From the NCBI GenBank assembly GCA_036490335.1, contig DASXEB010000019.1, positions 186,001 to 250,000 of the forward strand: a stretch of DNA of 64,000 nucleotides, written 5' to 3'. Numbering within the stretch: the stretch's first letter is position 1; each line of letters starts with the position of its first letter. The notes below the pieces were generated by a model. It searched no databases. It saw nothing but the letters and a program-made list of their open reading frames with translations, and was not told the DNA's origin. This DNA is from Palsa-1392 sp036490335 (lineage in GTDB: Bacteria; Verrucomicrobiota; Verrucomicrobiia; Chthoniobacterales; UBA10450). A program made the translations under genes and the position numbers. Shown in pieces: positions 49,003 to 58,868 of this stretch.

Positions 49003-51552
49003 TCATTCCGTGCGCAACGCCGTCATCGGCGTCACCCGAGTGGCGCGGCGCGCGGGCAAAAAACAGGCGAGGAGCGAGGCGCTTCCCAGCATCACGATCG
49101 CCGTGGCGAGGGCGATGGGATCGTTCGGGCTCACCTGGTAGAGGATTTGGGCCAGGACCCGGCCGAGGGCGAGGGCGAGGAGCAGGCCGACCCCAAGCGC
49201 GAAAGCGGTCTGGAGCGCGCCCTGTTTCATGATGAGGCTGAAGACGTGGCCGCGGTCGGCGCCGAGCGCCATGCGAATGCCGATCTCGCGCGTGCGCCGC
49301 GCGACCGCGTAGGCCTTGACTCCGTAAACGCCGACGACCGCGAGAAGGAGCGCGACCCCGCCGAAAATGCCGAAGAGCACGGCGCCGAAGCGAATCGCCC
49401 AGAGCCCGACGTTTTGGTCCACGATGTTTTCGAACGGCTCGATGCGCAGGAGCGGAATCTGCGGATCGACGCTGCGCAGGGTCTGGCGGATGGTCGGGAT
49501 CATGGCGGCAACGGCGGCGCGATCGTCGCGGTCGAGGCGCACCTGGAGGAAGACGCCGCCGTCGTAGCTTTGCGCGAAGGGCACGAAAACGCGGCGTGCG
49601 ACATCGCCGTCGAGCACTTCGTGGCGGTGCGGGCTGACGATGCCGACGATCGTGAGGTCGTTAGGCGAACCGTCGGTAGGCGGGTTCGAATAACGGATGT
49701 GCTGGCCGAGGGCATCGCCTTTTGGGAAGAGTTTTTTCGCCATCGATTCGTCGATGATGGCGACGCGCGGGGTGTTTTTGTTTTCCGACTCGGCGTCGGT
49801 GAAATCGCGGCCGCTCAGGATGCGCACGCCGATGGCGTCGAACCAGCCGCGGGTCACGGCGGTGAAGAGCGAGCCGCTCCCGCGGTCGGCCTTCGGGTCG
49901 CTCTTGGCGAGGGCGGCTTCATCGGCGCGCAAAACGTGGCGTCCATTCGTGATATTGCCGTAGGGCAGCATGGTCGTGAGGGCGGCCGCGCGCACCCCCG
50001 GCAATTCGCGTACGCGATGGAGGGCTGCGAACATTTCCTGCGAGGCGGAAGCTTCGTCCTGCTGCCGGAGGGTGAAATCCATCTCCGCGGAAATGCCGCC
50101 GCGCCGATCGAAGCCGGGATTTAATCCACTGGCCTTGAGCGCGCCGCGAAAAAACAAGCCGGCACTGAAAAGGAGGACGAGCGAGAGGGCGATCTGGGCC
50201 ATGACGAGGAGATGACGGCCGGCAAAAAAACGATTAAGCCGGCCGACGTGCGCGGGCTCGCCGATTTGCTGTTTCAAATCGTTCACGAGATCGGCGCGCG
50301 ATGCTTTCAACGCCGGCCCGAGGCTGAAAAGGAGCGTCGCGGCGAGACAGGCGGCGAAGGTCACCGCGAGCACGGTCGCGTCCGGCCGCAGATGGATGAC
50401 GAAAGAAAAATTCATCGAGCTAAAAAGCCCGCCTAACGACGCGAGAAGGAAATCATTGCTCCAATAACTGATGCAAAGGCCAAGCGCGCCGCCCACGATG
50501 GCGAGAAGAAAACCTTCGCAGAGCAACTGGCGCACGATCCGGCCGCGGCTCGCTCCGAGAGCGAGACGCAGGGCGATTTCCCGGCTGCGATTGGCGCCGC
50601 GGGCGAGCAGCATGTTGGCGAGATTCAGGCTCGCGATCAGCAGCACCGCGGCCGCCATCGCGATGAGCAGCGTCCCGATGAGGCCGATCGGCCCGTCGTC
50701 GTCCGGCGTGGTGCTGACACTGAAGCGCGACGGCGCTTGAATCTGCAACTCGCGCGCACTGTTCGCGTCCGGCGGCTGAACCGCGGTCAGTCTTTGGGCG
50801 AGCGCGGGCAGCCGGTTCTTCGCCGCGGCGATGGTGAGGCCGGAATGGAGCCGCGCCACGAGATTAAGCGTGTAATTTTTCGGCGCGGTCAGGCCGAGTT
50901 GCGCGCTGGCGTCACTCAAGGCAGAGGGCAGTTGCGAGTAAACGCCGAGCGGCAACCAAAGATCGGGCGCGAGGAGCGCGTTTGCGCCCGCGAAACCTTC
51001 CGGGCTCACGCCGATCAGCGTGTAAGGGCGGCCATCGACCACGAGTGGTTTGCCGATCAGGTCCGGGCGGCCGCCGAGTTTCTTGTAAAACGGATAGCTC
51101 GCGATCGCGACCTGCACGTTCGCGTTCGGCCGGGTTTCGGCGGCGTCGAAGAATCGGCCGAGCGCCGGTTGCACGCCGAAGAGCGAGAAATAATTGTGCG
51201 AGATCAGGAAGACGAAACTGCGCCGCATGCCTTCGTCGCGGCCGATTCCGGCGAGCGCGAACTCGAAGGCGGCGACATTCGCGAAGACATCGGTGCTTTC
51301 GCGCAAGGTCGTGAATTCGTTGTAGGAAAACTGGCGATACTCCCGCGTGCCGCCCTGCCGCGCGCTGAAAACGTCGACCACTTCCTCCGGCCGCACAGGC
51401 ACGATTGGCCGGAGGATGACGCTGTTGACGAGCGCGAAGATGGCGGAGTTGACGCCGATCGCGACCGCCAGGGTGAGGATCGCGATCGCGGTGAAGCCGG
51501 GCGATTTGATGAGCTGGCGAAAGGCGAACCGGAAATCTTGTAGCATCGCCAT
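49003..51552 (-). CDS. ABC transporter permease, MacB/FtsX duplicated type (ADOP)
   Basis: 849 residues with two MacB_PCD/FtsX modules. The start MLQDFRFAFRQLIKSPGFTA and first helix (IAILTLAVAIGVNSAIFAL) are followed by a periplasmic domain (FSYNEFTTLRESTDVFANVA). Helices LLIAMAAAVLLIASLNLANM and LALGASRGRIVRQLLCEG follow, then the second module ending CFLPARRATRVTPMTALRTE. No ATPase gene is adjacent, typical of orphan acidobacterial-type duplicated permeases. Role in export or mechanotransmission is unknown. It has only two nonamers in 2.5 kb. Confidence 0.92.
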   Translation of the reverse strand: MAMLQDFRFAFRQLIKSPGFTAIAILTLAVAIGVNSAIFALVNSVILRPIVPVRPEEVVDVFSARQGGTREYRQFSYNEFTTLRESTDVFANVAAFEFALAGIGRDEGMRRSFVFLISHNYFSLFGVQPALGRFFDAAETRPNANVQVAIASYPFYKKLGGRPDLIGKPLVVDGRPYTLIGVSPEGFAGANALLAPDLWLPLGVYSQLPSALSDASAQLGLTAPKNYTLNLVARLHSGLTIAAAKNRLPALAQRLTAVQPPDANSARELQIQAPSRFSVSTTPDDDGPIGLIGTLLIAMAAAVLLIASLNLANMLLARGANRSREIALRLALGASRGRIVRQLLCEGFLLAIVGGALGLCISYWSNDFLLASLGGLFSSMNFSFVIHLRPDATVLAVTFAACLAATLLFSLGPALKASRADLVNDLKQQIGEPAHVGRLNRFFAGRHLLVMAQIALSLVLLFSAGLFFRGALKASGLNPGFDRRGGISAEMDFTLRQQDEASASQEMFAALHRVRELPGVRAAALTTMLPYGNITNGRHVLRADEAALAKSDPKADRGSGSLFTAVTRGWFDAIGVRILSGRDFTDAESENKNTPRVAIIDESMAKKLFPKGDALGQHIRYSNPPTDGSPNDLTIVGIVSPHRHEVLDGDVARRVFVPFAQSYDGGVFLQVRLDRDDRAAVAAMIPTIRQTLRSVDPQIPLLRIEPFENIVDQNVGLWAIRFGAVLFGIFGGVALLLAVVGVYGVKAYAVARRTREIGIRMALGADRGHVFSLIMKQGALQTAFALGVGLLLALALGRVLAQILYQVSPNDPIALATAIVMLGSASLLACFLPARRATRVTPMTALRTE

Positions 51553-51651
51553 TGAGATGCCGCCGGGCTGCCGGTTGGATTCAAAGATCGCGGCAAAATT
51601 TTCCAGGCGCCGCTGGGAGGATCGGCTCGGCCATTTGCCCAGGCGGAGGAG

Positions 51652-54600
51652 TCAACCTAACAACTCCTCCAATTCCGCCGTCGTCAGGCCGGTCATGAGT
51701 GGCGAGTCCTCGCTCTCGATTATGGCCGCGGCCAGCTCACGTTTGCGTTCCTGGAGCCGCAGAATTTTTTCCTCGACCGTGTCGCGCGCGATCAATTTGT
51801 AGGAAGTGACGACGCGGGTCTGGCCGATGCGATGCGCGCGGTCGGTCGCCTGCGCCTCGGCCGCCGCATTCCACCATGGGTCGAAATGAATCACAGTGTC
51901 GGCCGCGGCCAGATTCAATCCGACACCGCCCGCTTTCAGGCTAATGAGGAAAACCGGAATCGCGGCGTCGTTCTGGAATGTCTCGACTTCGCGCATGCGG
52001 TCGCGCGTTCCGCCGTGCAGATAACAAAATCGGATTTGCGCGAGCTCGAGACGCTGCCTGACGAGCTCGAGCATCTTTACAAACTGACTGAAAATGAGAA
52101 CGCGATGCCCGCCGTCGACGATTTCCGCGACGAGCTCGTCGAGCAGGTCGAGTTTGGCGGAAGATTGCGCCGGGCCGTGAGGCGCGGAGATGCCTAACAA
52201 TCGCAGATCGCAACAAGCCTGGCGGAGACGAAGCAGGCCGGTGAGCATCTGCATTCGCCTCGCTCCATCGTTAGGCGCGCGACCGCCAATAGCCTGCTGG
52301 ATTTCGCGCAGGAGCGCGTCGTACGTCGCGCGCTGGGTTTGCCCAAGCTCGCACGGAACGACCTGCACGATTTTCTCCGGCAGCTCGCGCGCGACCTCCG
52401 ATTTGCGACGGCGAAGAAGAAAAGGCCGAAGCCGGCGCGCCAGTCGCCGCTGCACCGCCGGCTCCGCTCCGCGCGCGAGCGGCTTTTCGTATTGCTCGGC
52501 GAAATCGCGCCGGCTGCCGAGATAACCGGGCGCCACGAAATGCATCAACGACCAAAGATCGCGCACCGAGTTTTCCATCGGCGTGCCGGTCAGAACGAAA
52601 CGCTGCCGCGCGCGAAGCTTGAACGCGGCCTGGGCGTTTTGCGTTTCCGGATTTTTGATGTGCTGCGCTTCATCGAGAATAACCGAGTCGAAAATCAGGC
52701 CGGCGTACAGGTCCGCGTCGCGACGGAGCAAACCGTAACTCGTCAAGCCAAGATCGAACTGCGGAAGGCGCGCGATTTTTTCCGCGCGATCGGCGCCGTC
52801 GATCGCAAGCACGCGCAGGTCGGGAGTGAAGCGCTTCGCCTCGCGCTCCCAATTAGCGAGCAGCGAGGTGGGACAAACGACCAGTGCCGCGCCCTGCCCG
52901 CGCCGAAGTTGGAGCAACGCGAGCGTCTGCACGGTTTTGCCGAGACCCATTTCGTCCGCCAGGATGCCGCCGAGTTTTTGCTCGGCCAGCGCGGCCAGCC
53001 AGGCGACGCCGGCGGCCTGGTAATCGCGCAACTGCTGCGCGAGCGGCCCGAGATCACGACTCGTTAGGCACTCCGCGCTCAAGGCGCGCGCGGCGTCGAT
53101 TAATTTCGCGCCGATTTCGGCCGCGGTGCTCGCCAGATAGCCCGCTTGGATTTTTTTCAGCTGATAAAGTCCCGGTTGCGGCTGGCGAGGATTGGCGTCG
53201 CGCAGGAGCTGTTCGAAATCGTCGAGCGCATCGGGATCGAAAACGGCTTGCCGGCCGTTTTTCAATTTCACGCTGCTCCGGCCCGCGCGCAGCAGACGCT
53301 GCAATTCGCCTAACGACACCTGCTCGCCTCCGCTCGTGCCGGCGGTAAGTTTGAATTCGAACCAATCCTCGCCCGAACCCGCGATCTCGATTACCGGAAC
53401 AATCGGCTCCAGCGTTTCCCGCGCGTTTTCCAGTCGCGGTGTGACGAGGACCGTCCAATCGCGATTGATCTGCGGATAATCAAAAGCGAAAAAACGCGCT
53501 GCGCGCTCGGAATCGCGCATCTCGGCGTTGACGAAACCAGCGGCTTCGAGTCGCGCGACCGCGGCAACTTCGAACGGAAAATTGCGGACAAGAAATCGCT
53601 GCGGATTCGTCGCGTCGCGCACTACAAATTGATCGGCCGGCGAGCTGGTCGGCGAAAACGCAGGCCGATCGGCGTAGCGGCAGGAAAGTGCCGCGCGCAA
53701 ATGCGTCAGCGAACCTTCCAGTTTCAGAATGAACTCCGGCTGCGCGGTCGCGATTTGCGGCATCGGGAGATCGTTAGGCAGCAAGACCTCTGCGACTTCG
53801 CGCCAGCGCGGAAATTCGAACGCGAAAAACTCGGGCGCTCTCTCTTCGGTAATTTGGATTGGACCCTGGAAAACATTCGTTAGGCGAACCGGCAGATGGC
53901 GTCCGATCTCGTAGAATTCATTCTCGCGCAGGAGCCACGCGTTCGTTTCGGCAACGAGAAAACAGTCGTTAGGCTGATGCTCGCAAGCCGCGGTAAAATT
54001 TTCTGCGCGACCACGCGAAATCCGGATGACCGGACGGTGAATTTCCTCTGCGATTCGCGCCGGCGTCGAACGGCCGAACGTCGCGCGCGGATGCCTGCGC
54101 AGAAACGGAAGCAATTCGAGAAACACTTTCGCGCTCACGATGTTCATCCCCGCGGGCATCACGCCTGACGAATGCGCGAGGCGCTCGACGATCGCGAGAT
54201 CGGTCGGATCGAGACCGGCGCGCGAATCGGCCGGCCACGCATCGAGCATCATTCGGCGTTCGCTCGTTTCCGCTTCGATGCAAAGCATCACCTGGCCGCT
54301 CGCCCACGCGCGCAAAAAATTCGGCGGCAAAATAAAATGAAGCGCCATCGCGACGGTGTCGGATTGATCGATCGGGAAAAATCTTTGCGGCGCGATTTTC
54401 GCTTCGGCGCTCGAAAGCGCGGACGCCGGACGACCGGCGGAAAGATGCGCGAGGCCGACGGAGATGGAGTGGGCGCAAATTTTCCCCCACTCGCGCGACT
54501 CGCGGCAGGTGCAGATATTTTCCAGGTCGGTCGCGCTGCGAACGCGCAGACCGGCGTGATATTTTTTGCGATCCTGCACCAGACCGGCGAGCAGCGGCGG

Positions 54601-54720
54601 CTCGTATGTCACTTCGGAAACGGCGCCGGCGCGGAGCAAATCGCGCGCGGTTTTCATCGCCTGCCAGCCGCCCGCGCTCGAAAGCATTTTCTCCGTGAGC
54701 GCGATCGGGCCGAGGTCCAC
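51652..54720 (-). CDS. SNF2-family helicase with SWIM zinc finger
   Basis: About 1022 residues from GTG 54720; the frame is open further but without homology and would overlap rarD. The N-terminus has a SWIM motif (ICTCRESREWGKICAHSISV). The SNF2 core has ILADEMGLGKTVQTLALLQ (Walker A), ILDEAQHIKNPETQ, VLTGTPMENSVRDLWSLM, then LIFSQFVKMLELV, LISLKAGGVGLNLAAADT and ATDRAHRIGQTR. Bacterial proteins of this build may remodel nucleoprotein or polymerase complexes. It is divergent from rarD. Five exact nonamers occur in the gene. Confidence 0.93.
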   Translation of the reverse strand: MDLGPIALTEKMLSSAGGWQAMKTARDLLRAGAVSEVTYEPPLLAGLVQDRKKYHAGLRVRSATDLENICTCRESREWGKICAHSISVGLAHLSAGRPASALSSAEAKIAPQRFFPIDQSDTVAMALHFILPPNFLRAWASGQVMLCIEAETSERRMMLDAWPADSRAGLDPTDLAIVERLAHSSGVMPAGMNIVSAKVFLELLPFLRRHPRATFGRSTPARIAEEIHRPVIRISRGRAENFTAACEHQPNDCFLVAETNAWLLRENEFYEIGRHLPVRLTNVFQGPIQITEERAPEFFAFEFPRWREVAEVLLPNDLPMPQIATAQPEFILKLEGSLTHLRAALSCRYADRPAFSPTSSPADQFVVRDATNPQRFLVRNFPFEVAAVARLEAAGFVNAEMRDSERAARFFAFDYPQINRDWTVLVTPRLENARETLEPIVPVIEIAGSGEDWFEFKLTAGTSGGEQVSLGELQRLLRAGRSSVKLKNGRQAVFDPDALDDFEQLLRDANPRQPQPGLYQLKKIQAGYLASTAAEIGAKLIDAARALSAECLTSRDLGPLAQQLRDYQAAGVAWLAALAEQKLGGILADEMGLGKTVQTLALLQLRRGQGAALVVCPTSLLANWEREAKRFTPDLRVLAIDGADRAEKIARLPQFDLGLTSYGLLRRDADLYAGLIFDSVILDEAQHIKNPETQNAQAAFKLRARQRFVLTGTPMENSVRDLWSLMHFVAPGYLGSRRDFAEQYEKPLARGAEPAVQRRLARRLRPFLLRRRKSEVARELPEKIVQVVPCELGQTQRATYDALLREIQQAIGGRAPNDGARRMQMLTGLLRLRQACCDLRLLGISAPHGPAQSSAKLDLLDELVAEIVDGGHRVLIFSQFVKMLELVRQRLELAQIRFCYLHGGTRDRMREVETFQNDAAIPVFLISLKAGGVGLNLAAADTVIHFDPWWNAAAEAQATDRAHRIGQTRVVTSYKLIARDTVEEKILRLQERKRELAAAIIESEDSPLMTGLTTAELEELLG

Positions 54721-54798
54721 GCGCGAGTCTGGCGCGCACCTTCGCGAGGCGCAACGCGGGGCGGTTGCCGTCGTCAGCGTTTCGTGAAATAGCGCTCG

Positions 54799-55713
54799 AT
54801 GCCGCGCCCTGATTCGCCTCACGAAAAATCGGCGCTGGTCGCGGCGATCGCCGCCTTTGCGACGTGGGGTTTGGTGCCGGTTTATTGGAAATTGTTTCGC
54901 GCGATTCCGGCCTTGGAAATTCTCGCGCATCGCTTCCTCTGGACGTGGATTTTCATGATTGTGCTTTTGAGCTGGAGCGGGCGCTGGCCGGAAGTGCTGG
55001 CCAACATTCGCGCGCGGCGCACGACGGCGTTTTGCGCCGCGGGCGGCGCGGCGATTGCGCTCAACTGGTTCGTTTACATCTGGGCGGTGAACTCCGGACA
55101 CATCCTCGAAACGAGCCTCGGTTATTTCATGACGCCGCTCGTCAACGTCATGCTCGGGGCGATTTTTTTGCGCGAACGCCTAACGACTTCGCAACTCATT
55201 TCCGTTGCGCTCGCCGCCGGCGCGGTGATTTACCTGACGATCGATCTCGGCCGGGCTCCGTGGGTCGCGTTGATTCTTTGCGCTTCGTTTGGATTCTACG
55301 GACTCTTTCGCAAAGTCTCGGGCGCGGCGCCGATGCCCGGTTTGTTTTTGGAGACGACGGTGATTTTGCCGCTGGCGCTGACTTATCTCGTCGTCCTTGG
55401 CGCGCGCCATTCGCTTCACTTTGGCCTAACGAGTCCGGGATTATCGCTTCTCCTCGTCAGCACCGGCGTCGTCACGGGCGTGCCGCTGCTTTGGTTTGCG
55501 CGCGCGGCGCGACATCTCCGCCTAACGACGCTCGGATTTCTTCAATACCTCGCGCCGACCGGCACCTTTCTGCTCGGCGCCCTGGTTTATCATGAGCCGT
55601 TGCGGCACGCGCAACTTCTCGCCTTTGGTCTGATTTGGATCGCCCTCGTCATCTTCATGGTCGACGCGGTCAAACGGCGGCGAGCTGCCGCGCTGCAGCC
55701 GATCGAGGCCTGA
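54799..55713 (+). CDS. rarD: EamA/RarD-family transporter
   Basis: 304 residues with ten hydrophobic segments in two EamA halves. The opening AIAAFATWGLVPVYWKLF and HRFLWTWIFMIVLLSW, the loop NWFVYIWAVNSGHILETSLG and the C-terminal GFLQYLAPTGTFLLGALVY are RarD signatures. It is a predicted permease of unknown substrate in the inner membrane. Three nonamers lie in it, two coding Leu-Thr-Thr, a dipeptide frame of the motif. Confidence 0.9.
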   Translation: MPRPDSPHEKSALVAAIAAFATWGLVPVYWKLFRAIPALEILAHRFLWTWIFMIVLLSWSGRWPEVLANIRARRTTAFCAAGGAAIALNWFVYIWAVNSGHILETSLGYFMTPLVNVMLGAIFLRERLTTSQLISVALAAGAVIYLTIDLGRAPWVALILCASFGFYGLFRKVSGAAPMPGLFLETTVILPLALTYLVVLGARHSLHFGLTSPGLSLLLVSTGVVTGVPLLWFARAARHLRLTTLGFLQYLAPTGTFLLGALVYHEPLRHAQLLAFGLIWIALVIFMVDAVKRRRAAALQPIEA

Positions 55714-55765
55714 CGATCGACGCTTTCCCGTGGGCAAACGGGACGGTTGCGCTACCTTCCGCGGC

Positions 55766-56290
55766 ATGTGGAGCGAGGACGATTTTCAATACGCGATCGA
55801 GAACACGGAAGTGATTCTCGCACCGCAAAACAGGATCGCGACCTTCGGCCGCACCAGTTTTCGGTTTTATCTCATCAGCGAATTGATGGACGAGGCGAAC
55901 AAGGTGCGGGTGCGCGACGGGCAGATTCACGCGGAGCGGCCGCAGATTCTGACGGCGGATCATTTTTCGCGCGTGCTCCTCGATGGCTTCGGCGAAAAGG
56001 CGGCGCGTTTTCTCGAGCGCCTGCGCGCGGAACGCGAGCACATGGCGGTGTTGCGTTACGGTTTTCAATTTCGCAAAACGGGCGTGAGCGAAACGACCGT
56101 GCGCGCCTCGCTCGCCTCGGTCGTCGAGCAAACGAAAACGAAAGTCGAGCGCGCGGAAGAGCCGCTCAGCGCCGTCATTCAAGGCGTCGATGATGCGTGG
56201 GAGGTTTGCCTGCTCAAGTTCACGATCGATCTGATCGAGCGTTCGTCGGGCGGAAACCTCGGCGATTTTCGGCGGCGCGGATTGGTGTGA
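55766..56290 (+). CDS. Conserved hypothetical protein
   Basis: 174 residues from ATG 55766 (MWSEDDFQYAIENTEVILAP); ATG-like starts earlier in frame lack homology. It is a soluble alpha/beta protein with conserved-looking blocks RIATFGRTSFRFYLISELMD, GEKAARFLERLR and AVIQGVDDAWEVCLLKFTID, ending FRRRGLV. I have seen this family in other Verrucomicrobiota and Planctomycetota as an uncharacterised protein. It overlaps nothing and lies 52 bp after rarD, so it may share its transcript. Confidence 0.72.
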   Translation: MWSEDDFQYAIENTEVILAPQNRIATFGRTSFRFYLISELMDEANKVRVRDGQIHAERPQILTADHFSRVLLDGFGEKAARFLERLRAEREHMAVLRYGFQFRKTGVSETTVRASLASVVEQTKTKVERAEEPLSAVIQGVDDAWEVCLLKFTIDLIERSSGGNLGDFRRRGLV

Positions 56291-56296
56291 ATCGGC

Positions 56297-56312
56297 GCCT
56301 AACGCCTAACGA
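56297..56312. repeat. Overlapping nonamer doublet between convergent genes
   Basis: GCCTAACGCCTAACGA, identical to the doublet before dapA. The stop codon of the glycosyltransferase gene (minus strand TAG) is inside its second unit. Confidence 0.8.
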
Positions 56313-57019
56313 GTCTGCTCGTAGCGCCGCATCAATCTAAAAAAACGAATCGTGTCGCGCACGGGATGGATGCTGCTTTTTTCATCCGCGTAAACCGTGC
56401 TGATCGGCACGGAGACGATGCGAAAACCGCGCCGGCTCGCCACGATCAGCATCTCGGTTTCGTAATCGAAACGGCTCGCGCCTTCGAGCAGATGGGGAAG
56501 AAGCGCGCGCGCAATCAGGCGATAGCCGCACTGCGTGTCGGGCACTTCCTGGCCGCAGACGCGGCTGATCCGATGGCTCATGTAACGATTGACCATTCGC
56601 CTAACGAGTGGCATTTCGCGCACGTCGTTCATGCGCGAGCCGACAAACAGACCGGCGCCGTTTGATGTCGCCGCAGCGGCGAAAAATCGGCTGATTTCCT
56701 CGGGCAGATGCTGGCCATCCGCGTCGAGCAGGAGAACAAATTCGATGTCGTTAGGCGCGAGCCAACGTCGCAGTCCGGTCTGGATCGATTCGCCCTTGCC
56801 GAGGTTTTGCGGATGATGAATCACTTCGGCCCCGCCCTGTCTCGCGCGCGCCGCGGTCGCGTCGCTCGAGCCGTCGTCGACTACGAGCACGCGATCGAGT
56901 TGCGCGCGCACGCGCTCGACGACGGCGCGCACGTGCACCTCTTCATTGTACGCTGGGATGACCGCGGCGACGTTGCTGCGATCGAGCGGCCGGCCCGGTT
57001 GCGGCGCGCCGGGCTCCAT
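56306..57019 (-). CDS. Glycosyltransferase family 2 (dolichyl-phosphate-mannose-synthase-like)
   Basis: 237 residues of a GT-A fold. NVAAVIPAYNEEVHVRAVV, RVLVVDDGSSDATAARARQ, NLGKGESIQTGL and LLLDADGQHLPEEI (DxD-type Asp) are visible, then DTQCGYRLIARALLPHLL and SRFDYETEML. There is no C-terminal membrane domain. It transfers a sugar from a nucleotide donor, possibly to a polyprenyl lipid. It lies 2 bp downstream of lipA on the same strand, so cotranscription is likely. Confidence 0.9.
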   Translation of the reverse strand: MEPGAPQPGRPLDRSNVAAVIPAYNEEVHVRAVVERVRAQLDRVLVVDDGSSDATAARARQGGAEVIHHPQNLGKGESIQTGLRRWLAPNDIEFVLLLDADGQHLPEEISRFFAAAATSNGAGLFVGSRMNDVREMPLVRRMVNRYMSHRISRVCGQEVPDTQCGYRLIARALLPHLLEGASRFDYETEMLIVASRRGFRIVSVPISTVYADEKSSIHPVRDTIRFFRLMRRYEQTR

Positions 57020-57021
57020 GC

Positions 57022-57921
57022 CTAACGAACTACCGGATGAAAATCGGCCGCGTGATACGAGCTGCGCACGAGCGGGCCGGAGGCGACGTGGGCGAAGCCT
57101 TTGCCGCGCGCGATCTCGCCATAAAGGTCGAACTGTTCCGGCGCGATGTATTCGACGACCGGCAGGTGCTTCGGCGTCGGGCGCAGGTATTGACCCAGCG
57201 TCAGAACCTGACAGCCGACTTCGCGCAAATCGTCCATCGTTTGGAAAAGTTCCGTCTCCTTTTCGCCGAGGCCGAGCATAACGCCGCTTTTCGTGACGAC
57301 GTTTGGCGACAGCTCTTTCGCGCGCCGCAAAACCTCAAGCGACGTTCGATATTTCGCGCGCGACCTGACGAATGGAGTGAGCCGCTCGACCGTCTCCATG
57401 TTGTGATTGAAAATTTCCGGCGCGGCCTCGAGCACGAGTTGGATGCACCAATCCTGCGCGTGAAAATCGGGCACGAGCACTTCGATGACGATCGTCGGAT
57501 CCATCTCGCGAATCGCGCGAATCGTGCGCGCGAAATGGCCCGCGCCGCCATCCTTCAAATCGTCGCGCGCGACCGCGGTGATGACGACGTGCTTCAGCTT
57601 CATCCGCCGAACCGCTTCGGCGACACGCTGCGGTTCGTCCTCCTCGAGCGCGAATGGCTTCGCCGTGCTCACCGCGCAAAATCCGCAGGCGCGCGTGCAA
57701 CGTTCGCCTGCGATCATCATCGTCGCGGTGCCCTGGCTCCAGCATTCCCAGCGGTTTGGGCACTGCGCGCTTTCGCAGACGGTGTGCAGCCGCAAATCGG
57801 AAATGAGCGCCTTGGTCGAAAAGAAAACGGGATTGTTAGGCAAGCGCACCTTGATCCAGGGCGGCTTCTGCGCCTGGTGCAAAGCGGGATCGATTTTCGC
57901 GCAGGACATGACTCGGAGCAT
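57022..57921 (-). CDS. lipA: Lipoyl synthase
   Basis: 299 residues. This radical SAM enzyme inserts two sulfurs into octanoyl groups on lipoyl domains. Both 4Fe-4S sets are visible: the auxiliary cluster CESAQCPNRWEC and the SAM cluster CTRACGFC, with the RSSYHA sequence near the end (Ser ligand). The order and length are standard. LipB is not in the window. Its stop TAG is supplied by the nonamer at 57020-57028. Confidence 0.97.
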   Translation of the reverse strand: MLRVMSCAKIDPALHQAQKPPWIKVRLPNNPVFFSTKALISDLRLHTVCESAQCPNRWECWSQGTATMMIAGERCTRACGFCAVSTAKPFALEEDEPQRVAEAVRRMKLKHVVITAVARDDLKDGGAGHFARTIRAIREMDPTIVIEVLVPDFHAQDWCIQLVLEAAPEIFNHNMETVERLTPFVRSRAKYRTSLEVLRRAKELSPNVVTKSGVMLGLGEKETELFQTMDDLREVGCQVLTLGQYLRPTPKHLPVVEYIAPEQFDLYGEIARGKGFAHVASGPLVRSSYHAADFHPVVR

Positions 57922-57977
57922 TCACCTTTAGTCTTAGAAGGGAACAAAACGCTTGGCAAATTTTCCTCCATGCTAAC

Positions 57978-58868
57978 GTGCATTTCGTGAACGACGCGAC
58001 TTCAACACCGGCCGCCGCGACGACCGATTCGCGCGAGAATTATTCGCCGGTCATCTGGGCGAATCTTCTTTGCCTCGACGCGCCGCTCGTCGCCGTCGCG
58101 TGGCAATGGCTTTTCGCGCGAAGTTTCGGAGCGCATCTCGACTGGAGTTTGCGCGTCCTCCTTTTTCTGACCGCGTGGCTGATTTATCTCGGCGATCGCT
58201 TCGCCGATTCGATTCGCCTAACGACGGCGGCGCAGCTCTCCGCGCGACAACGTTTCTGCCAAGAGCACGTCGCGGCGTGGTGGATCGCGATCGTGGTCAT
58301 ATTCGTCGTCGATACGGCGCTCGCTTTGCGCAGCCTCGATCTGCAAATGTTCCTCCTCGGCGCGACCCTCGCGGCCATCTGCGCGTTTTACCTTTTTTTG
58401 AACCATTTGTTAGGCGGAAAATGGCGGCCGGTTCCGGTGAAAGAAAAAGCGGTCGGCGTGCTCTTCGCCGCCGGCACGACGCTCGCGATCATCGGCGAAC
58501 TGCCCGGCCTGACGATCGCGTTTGCGGTCGCGGTCGTGCTCTTCGCGACGCTCTGCACTTTGAATTGTCTCTGCATCGCCGCGTGGGAGCGCGAGCTCGA
58601 TCGGGCGCAGGGCAAGGCTTCGTTTCTCACGAGTTGGCCCGCAGTCGCGCGCACGCTCCAGCCGGTCGGCTTCGCTATCATCGTGCTCGCGCTCGTCGTC
58701 GCGCTGGCCTGGCCGTTCGCTGCGCCGCTCTGGATTTGCCTCGCAGCGAGCGCCGCGCTGCTCATCTGGCTGCAACGCGCCGCGACTTTCCCTAACGACA
58801 TGCGGACCGCGCTGGCCGATCTGGTTTTGCTCACGCCGCTCCTTGCGCTCGCGTTTTCCTGGCGGTGA
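57978..58868 (+). CDS. Multi-pass membrane protein, UbiA-like
   Basis: 296 residues from GTG 57978 (a GTG at 57987 is possible). It has about eight hydrophobic segments. The loop YLGDRFADSIRLT has the Asp-rich look of UbiA prenyltransferases and NHLLGGKWRPVPVKEKAVG follows at the place of other conserved loops, but the second Asp motif is not obvious. It overlaps the methyltransferase by 4 bp. Together they could form a prenylated-quinone or isoprenoid pathway step; this is inference. Confidence 0.6.
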   Translation: MHFVNDATSTPAAATTDSRENYSPVIWANLLCLDAPLVAVAWQWLFARSFGAHLDWSLRVLLFLTAWLIYLGDRFADSIRLTTAAQLSARQRFCQEHVAAWWIAIVVIFVVDTALALRSLDLQMFLLGATLAAICAFYLFLNHLLGGKWRPVPVKEKAVGVLFAAGTTLAIIGELPGLTIAFAVAVVLFATLCTLNCLCIAAWERELDRAQGKASFLTSWPAVARTLQPVGFAIIVLALVVALAWPFAAPLWICLAASAALLIWLQRAATFPNDMRTALADLVLLTPLLALAFSWR

